Notes: generated by a model not told the origin, from the sequence alone. DNA of 61,012 nt from Sulfuricella sp035530375 (GCA_035530375.1 DATKUY010000004.1:1-61012); one strand, 5' to 3'. Counted from the first letter of the stretch, positions 1 through 8,813 are shown. Made by a program: numbers and translations.

Positions 1-16
1 CTTCAGCAGCCAGTTA

Positions 17-132
17 TGCTTGGCGGCCATAGCAGCTTGGACCCACCTGATCCCATCCCGAACTCAGAAGTGAAACGAGCCCGCGCCGATGATAGTGTGG
101 ATTACCCATGTGAAAGTAGGTCACCGCCAGGC
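17..132 (+). rRNA. rrf: 5S ribosomal RNA
   Basis: The stretch starts TGCTTGGCGGCCATAGC, carries the conserved CCCATCCCGAACTCAG and GAAACG segments of loop B/C and ends GGTCACCGCCAGGC, which pairs with the 5' end to form helix I. This is a canonical bacterial 5S rRNA of about 116 nt. The window begins only 16 bases upstream, so 16S and 23S genes, if linked, lie outside. Exact ends are estimated to within a few bases. Confidence 0.95.
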
Positions 133-146
133 TCCTTATAAGACAG

Positions 147-184
147 ACCCCCTCAGCGAAAGCTGCAGGGGGTTTTGTTTTTTG
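147..184 (+). terminator. Rho-independent terminator of the rRNA operon
   Basis: A GC-rich hairpin (CCCCCTCAGC, GAAA tetraloop, GCTGCAGGGGG) is followed directly by TTTTGTTTTTT. It sits 15 bases after the 5S gene, as expected for the end of an rRNA transcript. Confidence 0.9.
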
Positions 185-211
185 TGCTTATGTCGCATGT
201 GCTAACATGCG

Positions 212-1222
212 TTGATTGCATTGCATCCCAATCCTTTTAACGTGAAACCCCTGACTTTTGCTGTGTTGCGCCTGCTCTCCGACGGAGAATTCCGTTCCGG
301 CGAGGAGATGGCGCGGCAGTTGAATGTATCCCGTGCTTCCATCTGGCAAGCCATGCGTTTTCTTGACGAAGCCGGCTTGGCAGTGTTCCGGGTACAGGGG
401 CGCGGCTACCGGTTGCGCGAAGTCCTGCACTGGATCGATCGGGATAAAGTCGTCACCGCATTGGGCGAAAGGGCTGATTTGTTCGATCTGGAGGTTGTCG
501 ACAGCATCGATTCAACCAATAGCCGGATGTTGCAGAAAGCCGCGCAGGGAGCGCGGCACGGCAGTTGTGTTATCACCGAGATGCAGACTGCCGGACGGGG
601 CAGGCGTGGCCGCGAGTGGCATGCCAATCTGGGGGGCAGCCTGACATTTTCCCTGTTGTGGCGCTTCAATCGGGGCGCAGGCTTCTTGTCCGGCTTGAGC
701 CTTGCGGTCGGCGTCGCGCTGATGCGGGCATTGAGCCAGGCGGGCGTATCCGGCGCCGGCCTGAAATGGCCGAACGACGTGCTGCACCAGCACCGCAAGC
801 TGGCCGGCATTCTGATCGAATTGCAGGGCGATATGCTGGGTCCGAGCGCTGCGGTGATCGGGATAGGGCTCAATCTCCAACTCTCCGACACGGTATTGAA
901 CCGGATAGACCAAGCGGCGGTGGGCGTTCACTCAATCACCAGCACCTCGCCTGAGCGCAACCTTCTTCTGGCACATACTTTGTTGCACCTGGCCGACGTG
1001 CTCAACGAGTTCGAGGAGGGTGGATTTTCGCGCCTGCGCGGAGAATGGTTGGCGCACCACGTTTATCATGAAAAACCAGTTCTGCTGACATTGCCGGATG
1101 GCAGCCAGCACCAGGGACATTTGCTGGATGTGGCGGAAGATGGCGCGTTGCTGGTACGCACTGCGGCAGGCAAGCAACGCTTTACTTCCGGCGAAATCAG
1201 TCTGCGCGGAGCGGCCGCATGA
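212..1222 (+). CDS. birA: Biotin--[acetyl-CoA-carboxylase] ligase / biotin operon repressor BirA
   Basis: Bifunctional cytoplasmic enzyme: it activates biotin with ATP and transfers it to the biotin carboxyl carrier protein. The version here keeps the N-terminal winged helix-turn-helix (QLNVSRASIWQAMRFL, about residues 36-51), so it may also repress biotin genes. The ligase domain shows the biotinyl-AMP loop GRGRRGREW (about 128-136) and KWPND. Length (336 aa from TTG 212) is near the 320 aa norm. A GTG at 242 gives MKPLTFAVLRLL..., which aligns better with the usual family N terminus; neither start has a clear Shine-Dalgarno site. Its stop overlaps the coaX start (ATGA), so the two are translationally coupled. 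Confidence 0.93.
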   Translation: MIALHPNPFNVKPLTFAVLRLLSDGEFRSGEEMARQLNVSRASIWQAMRFLDEAGLAVFRVQGRGYRLREVLHWIDRDKVVTALGERADLFDLEVVDSIDSTNSRMLQKAAQGARHGSCVITEMQTAGRGRRGREWHANLGGSLTFSLLWRFNRGAGFLSGLSLAVGVALMRALSQAGVSGAGLKWPNDVLHQHRKLAGILIELQGDMLGPSAAVIGIGLNLQLSDTVLNRIDQAAVGVHSITSTSPERNLLLAHTLLHLADVLNEFEEGGFSRLRGEWLAHHVYHEKPVLLTLPDGSQHQGHLLDVAEDGALLVRTAAGKQRFTSGEISLRGAAA

Positions 1223-1941
1223 TACTGGCGGTGGATGCCGGCAATACCCGGATCAAATGGGGGTTCCATGACGGGAAGTCATGGCAGGAGAGAGGCTGGG
1301 TTGCCACCAGTGATGCTGATCGGCTGGGCGATTCCTGGGAGGGGCAAGCGCAACCCGGTCGAATTGTGGCATCGAATGTTGCCGGGCCGGATGTTGCTAA
1401 CCAGATGAAGGAAATCTGCAAGCGATGGGCGATGGAAATTCAGTGGGCCGCTGCTGAACAGAGCCAGTGCGGTGTTCGCAATAGCTATGAAAACCCGGTG
1501 CAGCTTGGTAGCGACCGCTGGGCAGCGTTGATCGCAGCTCGCTCCATTGCGCCGAAGGGCTGTGTCGTGGTCAATGCGGGCACCGCGATGACCGTGGATG
1601 CGCTGTCCGCTGAAGGCGTGTTTCTGGGTGGGCTTATTGTTCCCGGCCTGGCGACGATGCGACGGGCGCTGGCTGAAAGCACTGCAGCCGTCGGGGCGGC
1701 TGGGGGCAGTTTCAGGGTTTTTCCGGGCAACACCGCTGACGCCGTTTATAGCGGCGTCTTGTCAGCACTGGCAGGATCTGTCGGTCGCATGATTGCGGAA
1801 TTGTCCAAGGTGCAGTCGGAGACGCCGATTTGCCTGCTTAGCGGCGGCGATGCGAAATTTCTGCTACCGTTACTATCCGGGGAGGTGATGATGTTGGATA
1901 ATCTGGTGCTGGATGGATTGATCAGGATTGCAATGGCATGA
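1219..1941 (+). CDS. coaX: Type III pantothenate kinase CoaX
   Basis: Catalyses ATP-dependent phosphorylation of pantothenate, the first step of coenzyme A synthesis. The ASKHA-fold phosphate motif DAGNTRIKWG is at residues 6-15, GSDRW at 97-101 and NAGTAMTVD at 119-127, all type III landmarks. Length of 240 aa is normal. It overlaps birA by 4 bases upstream and the SPOR-protein gene by 4 bases downstream; birA-coaX-SPOR is a familiar betaproteobacterial arrangement. Confidence 0.95.
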   Translation: MILAVDAGNTRIKWGFHDGKSWQERGWVATSDADRLGDSWEGQAQPGRIVASNVAGPDVANQMKEICKRWAMEIQWAAAEQSQCGVRNSYENPVQLGSDRWAALIAARSIAPKGCVVVNAGTAMTVDALSAEGVFLGGLIVPGLATMRRALAESTAAVGAAGGSFRVFPGNTADAVYSGVLSALAGSVGRMIAELSKVQSETPICLLSGGDAKFLLPLLSGEVMMLDNLVLDGLIRIAMA

Positions 1942-2618
1942 AGTGGATATTCGCAATACTGCTGGTTATCAATATTTTGTTTTTCGCCGTGATGCGGCTC
2001 GCCGGCAGTCATGGCACCGATTCGCAGCAGGGGCATGAGCCGGTAAAAGCAGAAAAAATAAAGCTATTGGCCGAACCTTACAAAAAATCGGAGTCAACGG
2101 AAAAATCGGGAGAAGTGGCAAACGTGGTCAAGCCCAATGTTTGCCTGGAATGGGGCGCTTTTTCCGGAAACGAGGTGAAGCGTGCGGCGCAGGCGCTGGA
2201 AAAACTGCAGCTCGGCAGCAAACAGATACAGCATAAGGCCGAAAAGCCGAACGGCTACTGGGTTTATATTTCACCGCGCAAGACGCTACAGGAAGCGCAG
2301 AATAAAATAGCCGAACTAAAAGGGCTGGGCATTCAGGATGCCTTCATTATCCGCGATGGCTCGAAGTGGAAATATGCCGTCTCATTGGGGATTTTCTCCA
2401 CCGTCGAGTCCGCCGCAAAATATCTTGAACAGCTACGTGAAAAGGGAGTCAGATCGGCTGCTTCCGGACCGCGTAGCCAGGAAGCCGATGCCATCGCGTT
2501 TCAGATCAAGGATGTCAGCGACAGCATGACCGCAGCGCTGACGAAGCTGAAACTGGATTTCCCGGGCAGCGAACTGAAGGCGCTGGAATGCGGAAAGCCG
2601 GATGGAGCGGGGCAATAA
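1938..2618 (+). CDS. SPOR-domain membrane protein
   Basis: 226-aa protein with one N-terminal membrane anchor (about residues 3-22) followed by a Lys/Glu-rich linker and a SPOR-like domain (about 68-160, beginning CLEWGAFSGNEV and containing GYWVYISPRKTLQEA). SPOR domains bind denuded peptidoglycan, often at the septum; periplasmic topology is inferred from the anchor. The 4-base overlap with coaX places it in the same operon. The specific role of this protein is not known to me. Confidence 0.8.
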   Translation: MKWIFAILLVINILFFAVMRLAGSHGTDSQQGHEPVKAEKIKLLAEPYKKSESTEKSGEVANVVKPNVCLEWGAFSGNEVKRAAQALEKLQLGSKQIQHKAEKPNGYWVYISPRKTLQEAQNKIAELKGLGIQDAFIIRDGSKWKYAVSLGIFSTVESAAKYLEQLREKGVRSAASGPRSQEADAIAFQIKDVSDSMTAALTKLKLDFPGSELKALECGKPDGAGQ

Positions 2619-2640
2619 TCGAAAAGTCGTTGCAACTTCC

Positions 2641-4008
2641 CTAAGGAAACAACTTGCCGGGGTTCAGTATCTGGTTGGGATCGAACACCCGCTTGATCTG
2701 TTTCATTAATTCCAGGGTTGGCGCACTAATCTCTCGGCCTACGTAAGCACGTTTTTCTCTGCCCACGCCGTGCTCTCCTGAAAGTGTGCCTCCAAGTTTC
2801 AATACCAGGTTAAAAACCTCATTCAGACAGGCTTCCGCCCGCTGCATTTCATCCGCAACATCCGGGTTGACCAGCAGGTTGACGTGGATGTTGCCGTTGC
2901 CGGCATGGCCAAAATTCACGTTAGCTATACGATATTCTTTGCTTAAATCCTCCAGCCCTTGCAGCAGTTCTGGCAGTCTTGAAACCGGTACCACGATATC
3001 CTCGTTGATTTTTTTCGGGGCAATGTCACGCAATAGCGGCGACAGCGCTTTGCGTACCGCCCACAGCGCGGCGGGGTCAGCGGTGGTTTCGGCGGTAATC
3101 AAACCGTGGTTTTCGCATGCCTGTCGAATGGCGTGCGCGCTGTCGGTGATTTCCGCTTCCCCGCCATCCACCTCGATCATCAGCATCGCACGGGAATTTT
3201 CCGGCAGCATGCCGGGGTGGCGGCCACGGATCAGGTCGAGTGCGGCGCTGTCGATAAATTCCAGCGCGCTGGGGATATGAGGCTGCGCCATGATGGCGGC
3301 GATTGCCCTGGCGCAGTGCGCGATATCGGCATAGTGCGCGGTAATGCCGCCCACGGCCAGGGGCAGCGGGGTGAGCTTGAGGGTGGCTTCTGTGACCACC
3401 GCCAGAGTGCCTTCAGAGCCGATGATGAGGCGGGTGAGATCGTAACCGACCACCCCCTTGGTGGTGTTACAACCGGTCTTGATGATTTCGCCTTTACCCG
3501 TCACCGCCGTCAGTCCGAGAACATGATCGCGGGTAACGCCGTATTTCACGGCATGGGGGCCGCCGGCGCAGGTGGCGAGATTGCCGCCGATGCTGCAATA
3601 GGCGCTGCTGGATGGGTCGGGCGGCCAGAAAAACCCGTGCGGACGCACCGCATCCTGAATTTCCTGATTGAGCAAGCCCGGTTCGGCGACGATCACGCGG
3701 TTGGCTGGGTCGATGCGGAGTATCTTGCGCATTCGTTCCAGCGACAGCGCCAGCCCACCCTGCTCCGGCACGCTGCCGCCAGCGGTGCCGGTGCCCCTGC
3801 CGCGCGGCGTAACCGGTATGCGGTGTTGGTTGCAGAGCAGGATGATGTCGCGCACCTGTTCGGTATCGAGTACGAATGCAACCGCCTCGGGCGGGAAGAT
3901 TTTGCGGCTGTTGTCGTAGGCGTAGGCGTAACAGTCGACCGGGTCGGTGAAAAGATTGTCTGTGCCGACGATGCGCTGAAGCTGCTCAAGGAATTCGGCG
4001 GCAAGCAT
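2641..4008 (-). CDS. glcD: FAD-linked oxidase, GlcD-type (glycolate oxidase / D-2-hydroxyacid dehydrogenase)
   Basis: 455-aa flavoprotein of the VAO/PCMH family. The FAD-binding segment PRGRGTGTAGG is at residues 68-78, GHAGNGNIHVNLL lies near 365-377, and the C-terminal SGEHGVGREKR (about 410-420) and FDPNQILNPGK are signature sequences of GlcD and D-lactate dehydrogenases. It would oxidise glycolate or D-lactate. No glcE/glcF partner follows, so substrate is uncertain and a stand-alone D-2-hydroxyacid dehydrogenase is an alternative. It overlaps rfaE2 at its start and is the last gene of the lpoA-to-glcD minus-strand run. Confidence 0.85.
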   Translation of the reverse strand: MLAAEFLEQLQRIVGTDNLFTDPVDCYAYAYDNSRKIFPPEAVAFVLDTEQVRDIILLCNQHRIPVTPRGRGTGTAGGSVPEQGGLALSLERMRKILRIDPANRVIVAEPGLLNQEIQDAVRPHGFFWPPDPSSSAYCSIGGNLATCAGGPHAVKYGVTRDHVLGLTAVTGKGEIIKTGCNTTKGVVGYDLTRLIIGSEGTLAVVTEATLKLTPLPLAVGGITAHYADIAHCARAIAAIMAQPHIPSALEFIDSAALDLIRGRHPGMLPENSRAMLMIEVDGGEAEITDSAHAIRQACENHGLITAETTADPAALWAVRKALSPLLRDIAPKKINEDIVVPVSRLPELLQGLEDLSKEYRIANVNFGHAGNGNIHVNLLVNPDVADEMQRAEACLNEVFNLVLKLGGTLSGEHGVGREKRAYVGREISAPTLELMKQIKRVFDPNQILNPGKLFP

Positions 4009-4502
4009 CAGAGGCTGCGTATCTTCGCCAGCGTCGAAGTCGTCGAACGCTGATGCAGGAACGGGATGGAATGGACGGTTCCGCTCCAGCCTTGCACCTC
4101 CCGCGCGCCGACGATGTCGGCCACGGTCCAGTCGCCGCCCTTGACCAGCACATCCGGCTTGCAGGCGAGGATCAGGTTGAGCGGCGTGTCTTCATCGAAT
4201 CCGATGACCAGGCTGACGCTCTCCAGTGCTGCCAGCACCGCCATGCGGTCTTCCAGGGCGTTCACCGGTCGACCGTCGCCTTTGCCCAGACGTTTTACCG
4301 AGGCATCGGAGTTGACGCCAACAATCAGGCTGGCGCCCAAGGCGCGCGCCTGTGCCAGATAGGTGACATGGCCGCGGTGGAGGATGTCGAAACAGCCGTT
4401 GGTGAACACCAGCGGGCGCGGCAGCGCGGCGACGCATTCCTTCAGTCTGTCCGGAGCGCAGATTTTGTTTTCAAACGCCGGGGTGGAAAAGGTGCCCATC
4501 AA
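4008..4502 (-). CDS. rfaE2: D-glycero-beta-D-manno-heptose 1-phosphate adenylyltransferase
   Basis: Cytoplasmic nucleotidyltransferase that makes ADP-heptose for the LPS inner core. It corresponds to the C-terminal half of HldE as a separate 164-aa protein. The motif FTNGCFDILHRGHV contains the catalytic HxGH (residues 42-45); VGVNSDASVKRLGK and the C-terminal RSTTSTLAKI are typical. Start and stop overlap its neighbours dolP and glcD by a few bases. Confidence 0.93.
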   Translation of the reverse strand: MMGTFSTPAFENKICAPDRLKECVAALPRPLVFTNGCFDILHRGHVTYLAQARALGASLIVGVNSDASVKRLGKGDGRPVNALEDRMAVLAALESVSLVIGFDEDTPLNLILACKPDVLVKGGDWTVADIVGAREVQGWSGTVHSIPFLHQRSTTSTLAKIRSL

Positions 4503-5065
4503 TCGAGATATTCAAACACCTTGACCACTTTCTGCACCCCGCTGGTGGTGCGGGCGATCTCCACCGCGCTGTCTGCCTCCTTGTGAGTCACCATGCCGAG
4601 CAGGTAGACCACGCTATTTTCGGTCACCACCTTGATATGGTTGGTCTGGAATTTGCCCAGATCCACGAAGCGCACCTTGACCTTGGAGGTCAGGTAGGTG
4701 TCGCTGCTGCGTGTAGTGTAGGAACTGTTGCCGGCAATCGCGAGTTCATTGATGATATTGCGCACGCCGGCGATGCTACGGACGATTTGCTCGGCGTCCT
4801 GCTTGGCCGTTTCGGTCGGAACCTCGCCAGTCATCAGAACATTGCGGTTGTAGCTGGTCACGTTGATGTAAACCGCGTCCTTGAATTTATCGTTGAGGCG
4901 ATTGCCCGCTTTCAGCTCGATGCCCTCATCTTCAATATAGGCGCCGGTGGTGCGACGATCCTCGGCCATCAGCACGCCCGTTCCAGCGCCAGTGGCGACG
5001 ACGGGGAAGCAGCCTTGCAGGTTGATGACGGAAAGGGCCAGTAAAATCAGATAGAGATAACGCAT
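4499..5065 (-). CDS. dolP: BON-domain outer-membrane lipoprotein DolP (YraP)
   Basis: 188-aa protein with a lipoprotein signal peptide (lipobox LQGC, Cys19) and two tandem BON domains (about residues 45-115 and 120-185). E. coli DolP is an outer-membrane lipoprotein that binds anionic phospholipid and supports envelope integrity. The order lpoA-yraN-diaA-dolP is the same as E. coli yraMNOP, which supports the call. It begins one base after diaA ends. Confidence 0.9.
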   Translation of the reverse strand: MRYLYLILLALSVINLQGCFPVVATGAGTGVLMAEDRRTTGAYIEDEGIELKAGNRLNDKFKDAVYINVTSYNRNVLMTGEVPTETAKQDAEQIVRSIAGVRNIINELAIAGNSSYTTRSSDTYLTSKVKVRFVDLGKFQTNHIKVVTENSVVYLLGMVTHKEADSAVEIARTTSGVQKVVKVFEYLD

Positions 5066-5656
5066 TTATTCAACTCCCAGTAACAGGCAATCAATGGCAT
5101 CGCAAAGGCAATGGATGGCGGTAATATGGATTTCTTGAATATGAGCAGTGCGGTCGCCGGGTGCGCACAGGTGGATGTCGCCCGGCATCAGGATTTCGGC
5201 CATCTGGCCGCCGCCTCTGCCGGTCAGCGCTATCACGCTCATGCCGCGGTCATGGGCGGCGGTTACCGCCTGAATCACGTTGCGGGAATTGCCGCTGGTG
5301 GAGATGGCGAGCAGTAAATCGCCGGAGTGCCCCAAAGCGCGCACCTGCTTGGAAAAAATCTGGTCGAAGCTGTAATCGTTGCCGATGGACGTAATCGTCG
5401 AGGCATCGGTGGTCAGGGCGATTGCGGCAAGCCCCGGGCGCTCCATCTCGAAACGGTTGAGCAATTCCGCGGAGAAATGCTGTGCATCGGCAGCCGAGCC
5501 GCCGTTGCCGCAGGCGAGGATCTTCCCGTCAGCCAGCAGGCATTGTACAACGCGCTCCGCCGCATCGGCGATCGGGCTTGCGAGAATGTCCACCGCCTGT
5601 AGCTTGAGGTGGGCGCTCTCGGTAAAGTGATGACTGATTCTGCTGATGAGGTCCAT
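5066..5656 (-). CDS. diaA: SIS-domain protein, DiaA / GmhA family
   Basis: 196 aa with one SIS (sugar isomerase) domain: GNGGSAADAQHF at about residues 50-61 and STSGNSRNV binding a sugar phosphate. By position it is DiaA (YraO), the DnaA-binding initiation factor; by sequence the family also includes GmhA, sedoheptulose-7-phosphate isomerase, and the E64 and late His residues used for GmhA catalysis appear present. With rfaE2 two genes away, a heptose-synthesis role is a real alternative. The 150-base gap upstream carries a dispersed inverted repeat. Confidence 0.85.
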   Translation of the reverse strand: MDLISRISHHFTESAHLKLQAVDILASPIADAAERVVQCLLADGKILACGNGGSAADAQHFSAELLNRFEMERPGLAAIALTTDASTITSIGNDYSFDQIFSKQVRALGHSGDLLLAISTSGNSRNVIQAVTAAHDRGMSVIALTGRGGGQMAEILMPGDIHLCAPGDRTAHIQEIHITAIHCLCDAIDCLLLGVE

Positions 5657-5682
5657 ATCGTTTAACTTTAGAAAAGGCTTTT

Positions 5683-5788
5683 AGCCACGGATGAACACAG
5701 ATTTACACGGATATTGAATCATGCAAACACTTCAAATTATCCTACCAATAAAATCACTCCCACGCGGAATCCGTGTCCATCCGTGGCT
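5683..5788. repeat. Imperfect inverted repeat, family A copy 1
   Basis: In the yraN-diaA gap, AGCCACGGATGAACACAG (from 5683) and a following ACACGGAT face ATCCGTGTCCATCCGTGGCT (5769-5788); the outer about 20 bases are complementary apart from a few mismatches, around an AT-rich centre. A second copy with the same core GCCACGGAT-AACACAGAT lies at 44753-44882. This suggests a dispersed palindromic (REP/MITE-like) element. Confidence 0.75.
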
Positions 5789-5806
5789 CGCTTTTCAAAT
5801 TCAAAA

Positions 5807-6157
5807 TCACTCGCCAAAGGCGTTTTTGATCCACTCAAGGCTATTATCCCGCAGGCCGCGCAACAATACCACATCGAAGCGGCAGGCGGGCAAGGCGGTT
5901 TGCCGTTGCAGGTAATGCCGGGCGGCGAGCACGATTTTGTGCTGCTTGTGCCCGGTGATGCTGGAGGCTGCGCCGCCGAATGCCTCGCTTTCGCGTAGCC
6001 GGACTTCGACAAACACCAGTACGTCGCGGTCGCGGCAGACCAGGTCAATTTCACCGAAGCGGCAGCGGTAGTTGGCTTCGATCAACCGTAGCCCCTGCCG
6101 CTGCAAAAATTCAGCGGCGAGTTGCTCGGCTTCGGCCCCCCTGTTACCTGGGTTCAC
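5807..6157 (-). CDS. yraN: YraN family putative endonuclease (UPF0102)
   Basis: About 116 aa from a GTG at 6157 giving MNPGNRGAEAEQLAAEFL, the usual YraN N terminus; a longer reading from 6202 would add 15 residues and overlap lpoA by 59 bases, which is less likely. The PD-(D/E)xK-like core is GEIDLV...FVEVR, with Arg in place of the commoner Lys at the end. Family function is unproven; a Holliday-junction-resolvase-like fold is known for relatives. Even the short form overlaps the lpoA stop by 14 bases. Confidence 0.85.
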   Translation of the reverse strand: MNPGNRGAEAEQLAAEFLQRQGLRLIEANYRCRFGEIDLVCRDRDVLVFVEVRLRESEAFGGAASSITGHKQHKIVLAARHYLQRQTALPACRFDVVLLRGLRDNSLEWIKNAFGE

Positions 6158-7388
6158 CGACGCTGTTCGAATCGACGAATTCAACAGCCACCGCCACGCC
6201 ATCCCGGAATTGCGCGAGCGTCATTTCGCGCGTGAATTGGTGTGCGGTGAGGCTGATCTGTCCGGTGACGCCGTCCAGTATCTTGCCTTCGCTTAACCGC
6301 GAATTTTGCGCCAGCAAAGTGGCGATGCGGAAGGCATCGATGCCCAAGGCGTAAAGCCGCTGCTGTTCAATAGTGAAATTTTCGGCGCGCGGGTAGATCA
6401 TTACGGCAGGGTTGTCAGGCACGAGAAGCCATGGCATTTCTGAAAAAATCACCCCATTCAGATCAACATTCCGGCCGATTTCCTGGTTGCCGCCAAAAAC
6501 CATCGAGGTAGCGTAAGTGGGTATATTGGCGTCCAGGTAGGGGCGCACCAGTTGAGCCAGACCGGCATCGGCGGCGAGGAAGATCATGTCTGCCGGATGT
6601 CTGATGACCTTGTCGTGCAATGCCGGGTAGAGGGCTTCGTCAGGGGGAATTACTGCCTGTTTTGCCAGTTTCCCGCCTATTTCGAGCCATGCATCGGCAA
6701 ATGCCTGTTGCACCCGTTTCGCCAGTGGCGTATTGGCGGTTACGGTCAGAGCAGTGCGCCGGCCATCGTCAAAGGCGCGTCGCGCGGCATTGCGGGCCTC
6801 GCCTTCCGCGGTCAGTCCGAACAGGTATAGTTTTTCAGGGAGGGCAACCTCCCCTTCCGGATAGTTCAAGGCCAGGGTCGGTACTGTAATCAGCCCGCTT
6901 TTTGCCAGCGCAGTGACAGCATCACGGGTTAATGGGCCAACCACGATTCTGGCGCCGGCTTGTAATGCTTGCCGGTATGTGGACACAATATCTTCGGGTC
7001 GATCATTGGTAGGGTAGACTTGCAGCGGCAGCACGGTCGGAATCTGCATGATGGAAGCAGCGATGGCGCCTTGCCTGACCGCTTCGGCGGCTGGCCCGAA
7101 TGAGGCCGAATTGAGCGGCAGCAGCAGCGCGATGGATGGTTTCAGGGTGTCGCTTCCCGGGGTTGCCACCGCCTTTGGCGTAGGTGGCACAACCAGTGGA
7201 GCGGTTTCGGCTACCGGTTTTTCGGCTGGTCCGGTCTGGATTGCCGGCGCTGCGGGTTTTGCCGGGGGGCTCTGCGCAGGCTGGGAAAAGGTTTTTTCCG
7301 TTGCCCGTGCAAGGCTGGACATGGATGTGCATCCGCTATTGTAGAATGCAGCAAACAGGATAAGCAGAAAGGCGAGGATACGTTGCAT
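6144..7388 (-). CDS. lpoA: Penicillin-binding protein activator LpoA-like lipoprotein
   Basis: 414-aa protein with a lipoprotein signal peptide (Cys20 in NSGC; Asn at -3 is atypical) and a Pro/Ala-rich linker (about 38-75), then a type I periplasmic-binding-protein-like domain (PSIALLLPLNSASFG to the C terminus). E. coli LpoA (about 680 aa) stimulates PBP1A; this protein corresponds to its C-terminal domain only, as is common in betaproteobacteria. Its ATG overlaps the TTG proposed for the divergent rsmI gene, so the two promoters must lie within each other's coding sequence. Confidence 0.87.
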   Translation of the reverse strand: MQRILAFLLILFAAFYNSGCTSMSSLARATEKTFSQPAQSPPAKPAAPAIQTGPAEKPVAETAPLVVPPTPKAVATPGSDTLKPSIALLLPLNSASFGPAAEAVRQGAIAASIMQIPTVLPLQVYPTNDRPEDIVSTYRQALQAGARIVVGPLTRDAVTALAKSGLITVPTLALNYPEGEVALPEKLYLFGLTAEGEARNAARRAFDDGRRTALTVTANTPLAKRVQQAFADAWLEIGGKLAKQAVIPPDEALYPALHDKVIRHPADMIFLAADAGLAQLVRPYLDANIPTYATSMVFGGNQEIGRNVDLNGVIFSEMPWLLVPDNPAVMIYPRAENFTIEQQRLYALGIDAFRIATLLAQNSRLSEGKILDGVTGQISLTAHQFTREMTLAQFRDGVAVAVEFVDSNSVGEPR

Positions 7389-8279
7389 CAGGAAAACAAC
7401 CCGGCAGTGAAAGGTACATTATATGTAGTTGCCACGCCGATTGGAAATCTGCAGGATATCACCCTGCGTGCGCTGGACATCTTGCGCAGTGTCGACGCCA
7501 TTGCCGCCGAGGACACCCGCAACACTAGCCACCTGCTCAACCATTTCGCCATCGGCGCAAAGCTGATGGCTTTGCATGAGCACAACGAATACCAGGCCGC
7601 TGCCAGATTGATCGAGATGCTCCAGTCGGGCAAGTCGCTGGCACTGGTATCCGATGCAGGCACCCCGGCGGTGAGCGATCCTGGCGCACACCTGGTTGCC
7701 AGGGTACGTGAGGCGGGTTTTCGGGTTGTGCCGATCCCCGGCGCAAATGCGGCGATCAGCGCCTTTTCGGCGGCAGGGATCACGGCACCGCATTTTCTGT
7801 TTTACGGTTTCCTGCCGCACTCATCCTCGGGGCGCAAACGTGAACTGGCCACACTGAAGGGCTTGCCCTATAGCCTGGTGTTTTATGAGTCGCCCCACCG
7901 CATTGTTGCGAGCATGGCGGATCTGCGCGAAGTGCTGGGTGGCGGACGCACTGTCACGATTGCGCGCGAGTTGACCAAGCTGTTTGAAACCATTCATACC
8001 TGTACCCTGGAGGCAGCGCTGGATTGGCTCGAAGCCGACCAGAACCGGCAGAAGGGCGAGTTTGTACTGCTGGTGTCAGGCGCCGAGATTGATGAGGCGG
8101 TCGGGGTCGGTGAGGAGGCGCAGCGCACGCTGCAAATCCTGCTGGCGGAAATGCCCCTCAAGCAGGCGGTGAAACTGGCAGCCGAGATCAGCGGCGCAAA
8201 GAAGAACGCGCTTTATGAATTGGCGTTGCAGTCGAAGGCATCCGGCCACAAGCTGACTGGGGTTGGGAACGGCAGTTGA
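7383..8279 (+). CDS. rsmI: 16S rRNA (cytidine1402-2'-O)-methyltransferase RsmI
   Basis: SAM-dependent enzyme that 2'-O-methylates C1402 in the ribosomal decoding centre. Tetrapyrrole-methylase fold motifs are clear: TPIGNLQDITLRAL, AEDTRNTSHLL, SDAGTPAVSDPG and PGANAAISA. From TTG 7383 it is 298 aa; a GTG at 7407 (MKGTLYVVATPIGN) preceded by AGGAAA at 7390 is at least as plausible and would avoid overlapping the divergent lpoA start. The rsmI/lpoA divergence matches E. coli yraL/yraM. Confidence 0.94.
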   Translation: MHQENNPAVKGTLYVVATPIGNLQDITLRALDILRSVDAIAAEDTRNTSHLLNHFAIGAKLMALHEHNEYQAAARLIEMLQSGKSLALVSDAGTPAVSDPGAHLVARVREAGFRVVPIPGANAAISAFSAAGITAPHFLFYGFLPHSSSGRKRELATLKGLPYSLVFYESPHRIVASMADLREVLGGGRTVTIARELTKLFETIHTCTLEAALDWLEADQNRQKGEFVLLVSGAEIDEAVGVGEEAQRTLQILLAEMPLKQAVKLAAEISGAKKNALYELALQSKASGHKLTGVGNGS

Positions 8280-8303
8280 CCGTTTGCCGCTCCCCGGTGA
8301 AAT

Positions 8304-8813
8304 TTATATTTTGTCGGGAGAAGTGTCGCCGGCCTGTTCCTTGAGACGGCTTCCGAATGCTTCGCGTACGGTATGCCGGATGTGTTCGCGCGAATTGTCG
8401 AGTAGTTCGGTCAGGGCGCGATCCAGCGTGGCGGCGAATTCCATCGCGATGCGGTTTTCCAGTTCATGGATCAAAAATTCTTCTGTCTGGCGCAAGGTTT
8501 CTTCATCCAGCGAAAGGCTCGTGGCCGATCCTTCCGTATCGGCATGATCGGTTGGCATGGGTTCGACAGGAAGTGTGATTTCTTCGTCGATGCCCGTTTC
8601 GGATTCGCCTGCTTTTACGGGGGGTAGCGCGTCGGTCAGGATCGGGATCGTGCTGGGTTCGGCGACGACTTCAGACAGTACCGGGATCGATGCTCGGTCT
8701 GCTTGCTGCCCTGCTTCCGAAGACTCTTGCGGCGAGGGGGTGCCGGTGCGATGTCGGGTCAACAGGGCATCTACTTTTCCGAGTACGTCCGGCTCGCCGC
8801 TGACGGGATCCAT
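8304..8813 (-). CDS. Conserved hypothetical protein downstream of holC
   Basis: 169-aa acidic protein, no signal peptide or membrane segment. The first about 100 residues are low-complexity (Glu, Ser, Pro, Thr rich) and probably disordered; residues about 105-155 (ETLRQTEEFLIHELENRI onward) are predicted amphipathic helix. Its start sits directly after the holC stop, so it is cotranscribed with pepA-holC. I do not recognise a named family; a DNA polymerase-associated role would be guesswork. Confidence 0.75.
   Translation of the reverse strand: MDPVSGEPDVLGKVDALLTRHRTGTPSPQESSEAGQQADRASIPVLSEVVAEPSTIPILTDALPPVKAGESETGIDEEITLPVEPMPTDHADTEGSATSLSLDEETLRQTEEFLIHELENRIAMEFAATLDRALTELLDNSREHIRHTVREAFGSRLKEQAGDTSPDKI

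Noticed and set aside
2641..4008. glcD as part of a glcDEF operon
   Set aside because: The next genes on the strand are rfaE2 and dolP; no GlcE or GlcF is nearby, so only the single-subunit reading is supported.
5714..5998. Plus-strand ORF across the yraN-diaA gap
   Set aside because: It runs through an inverted repeat and the complement of yraN; codon content is not protein-like.
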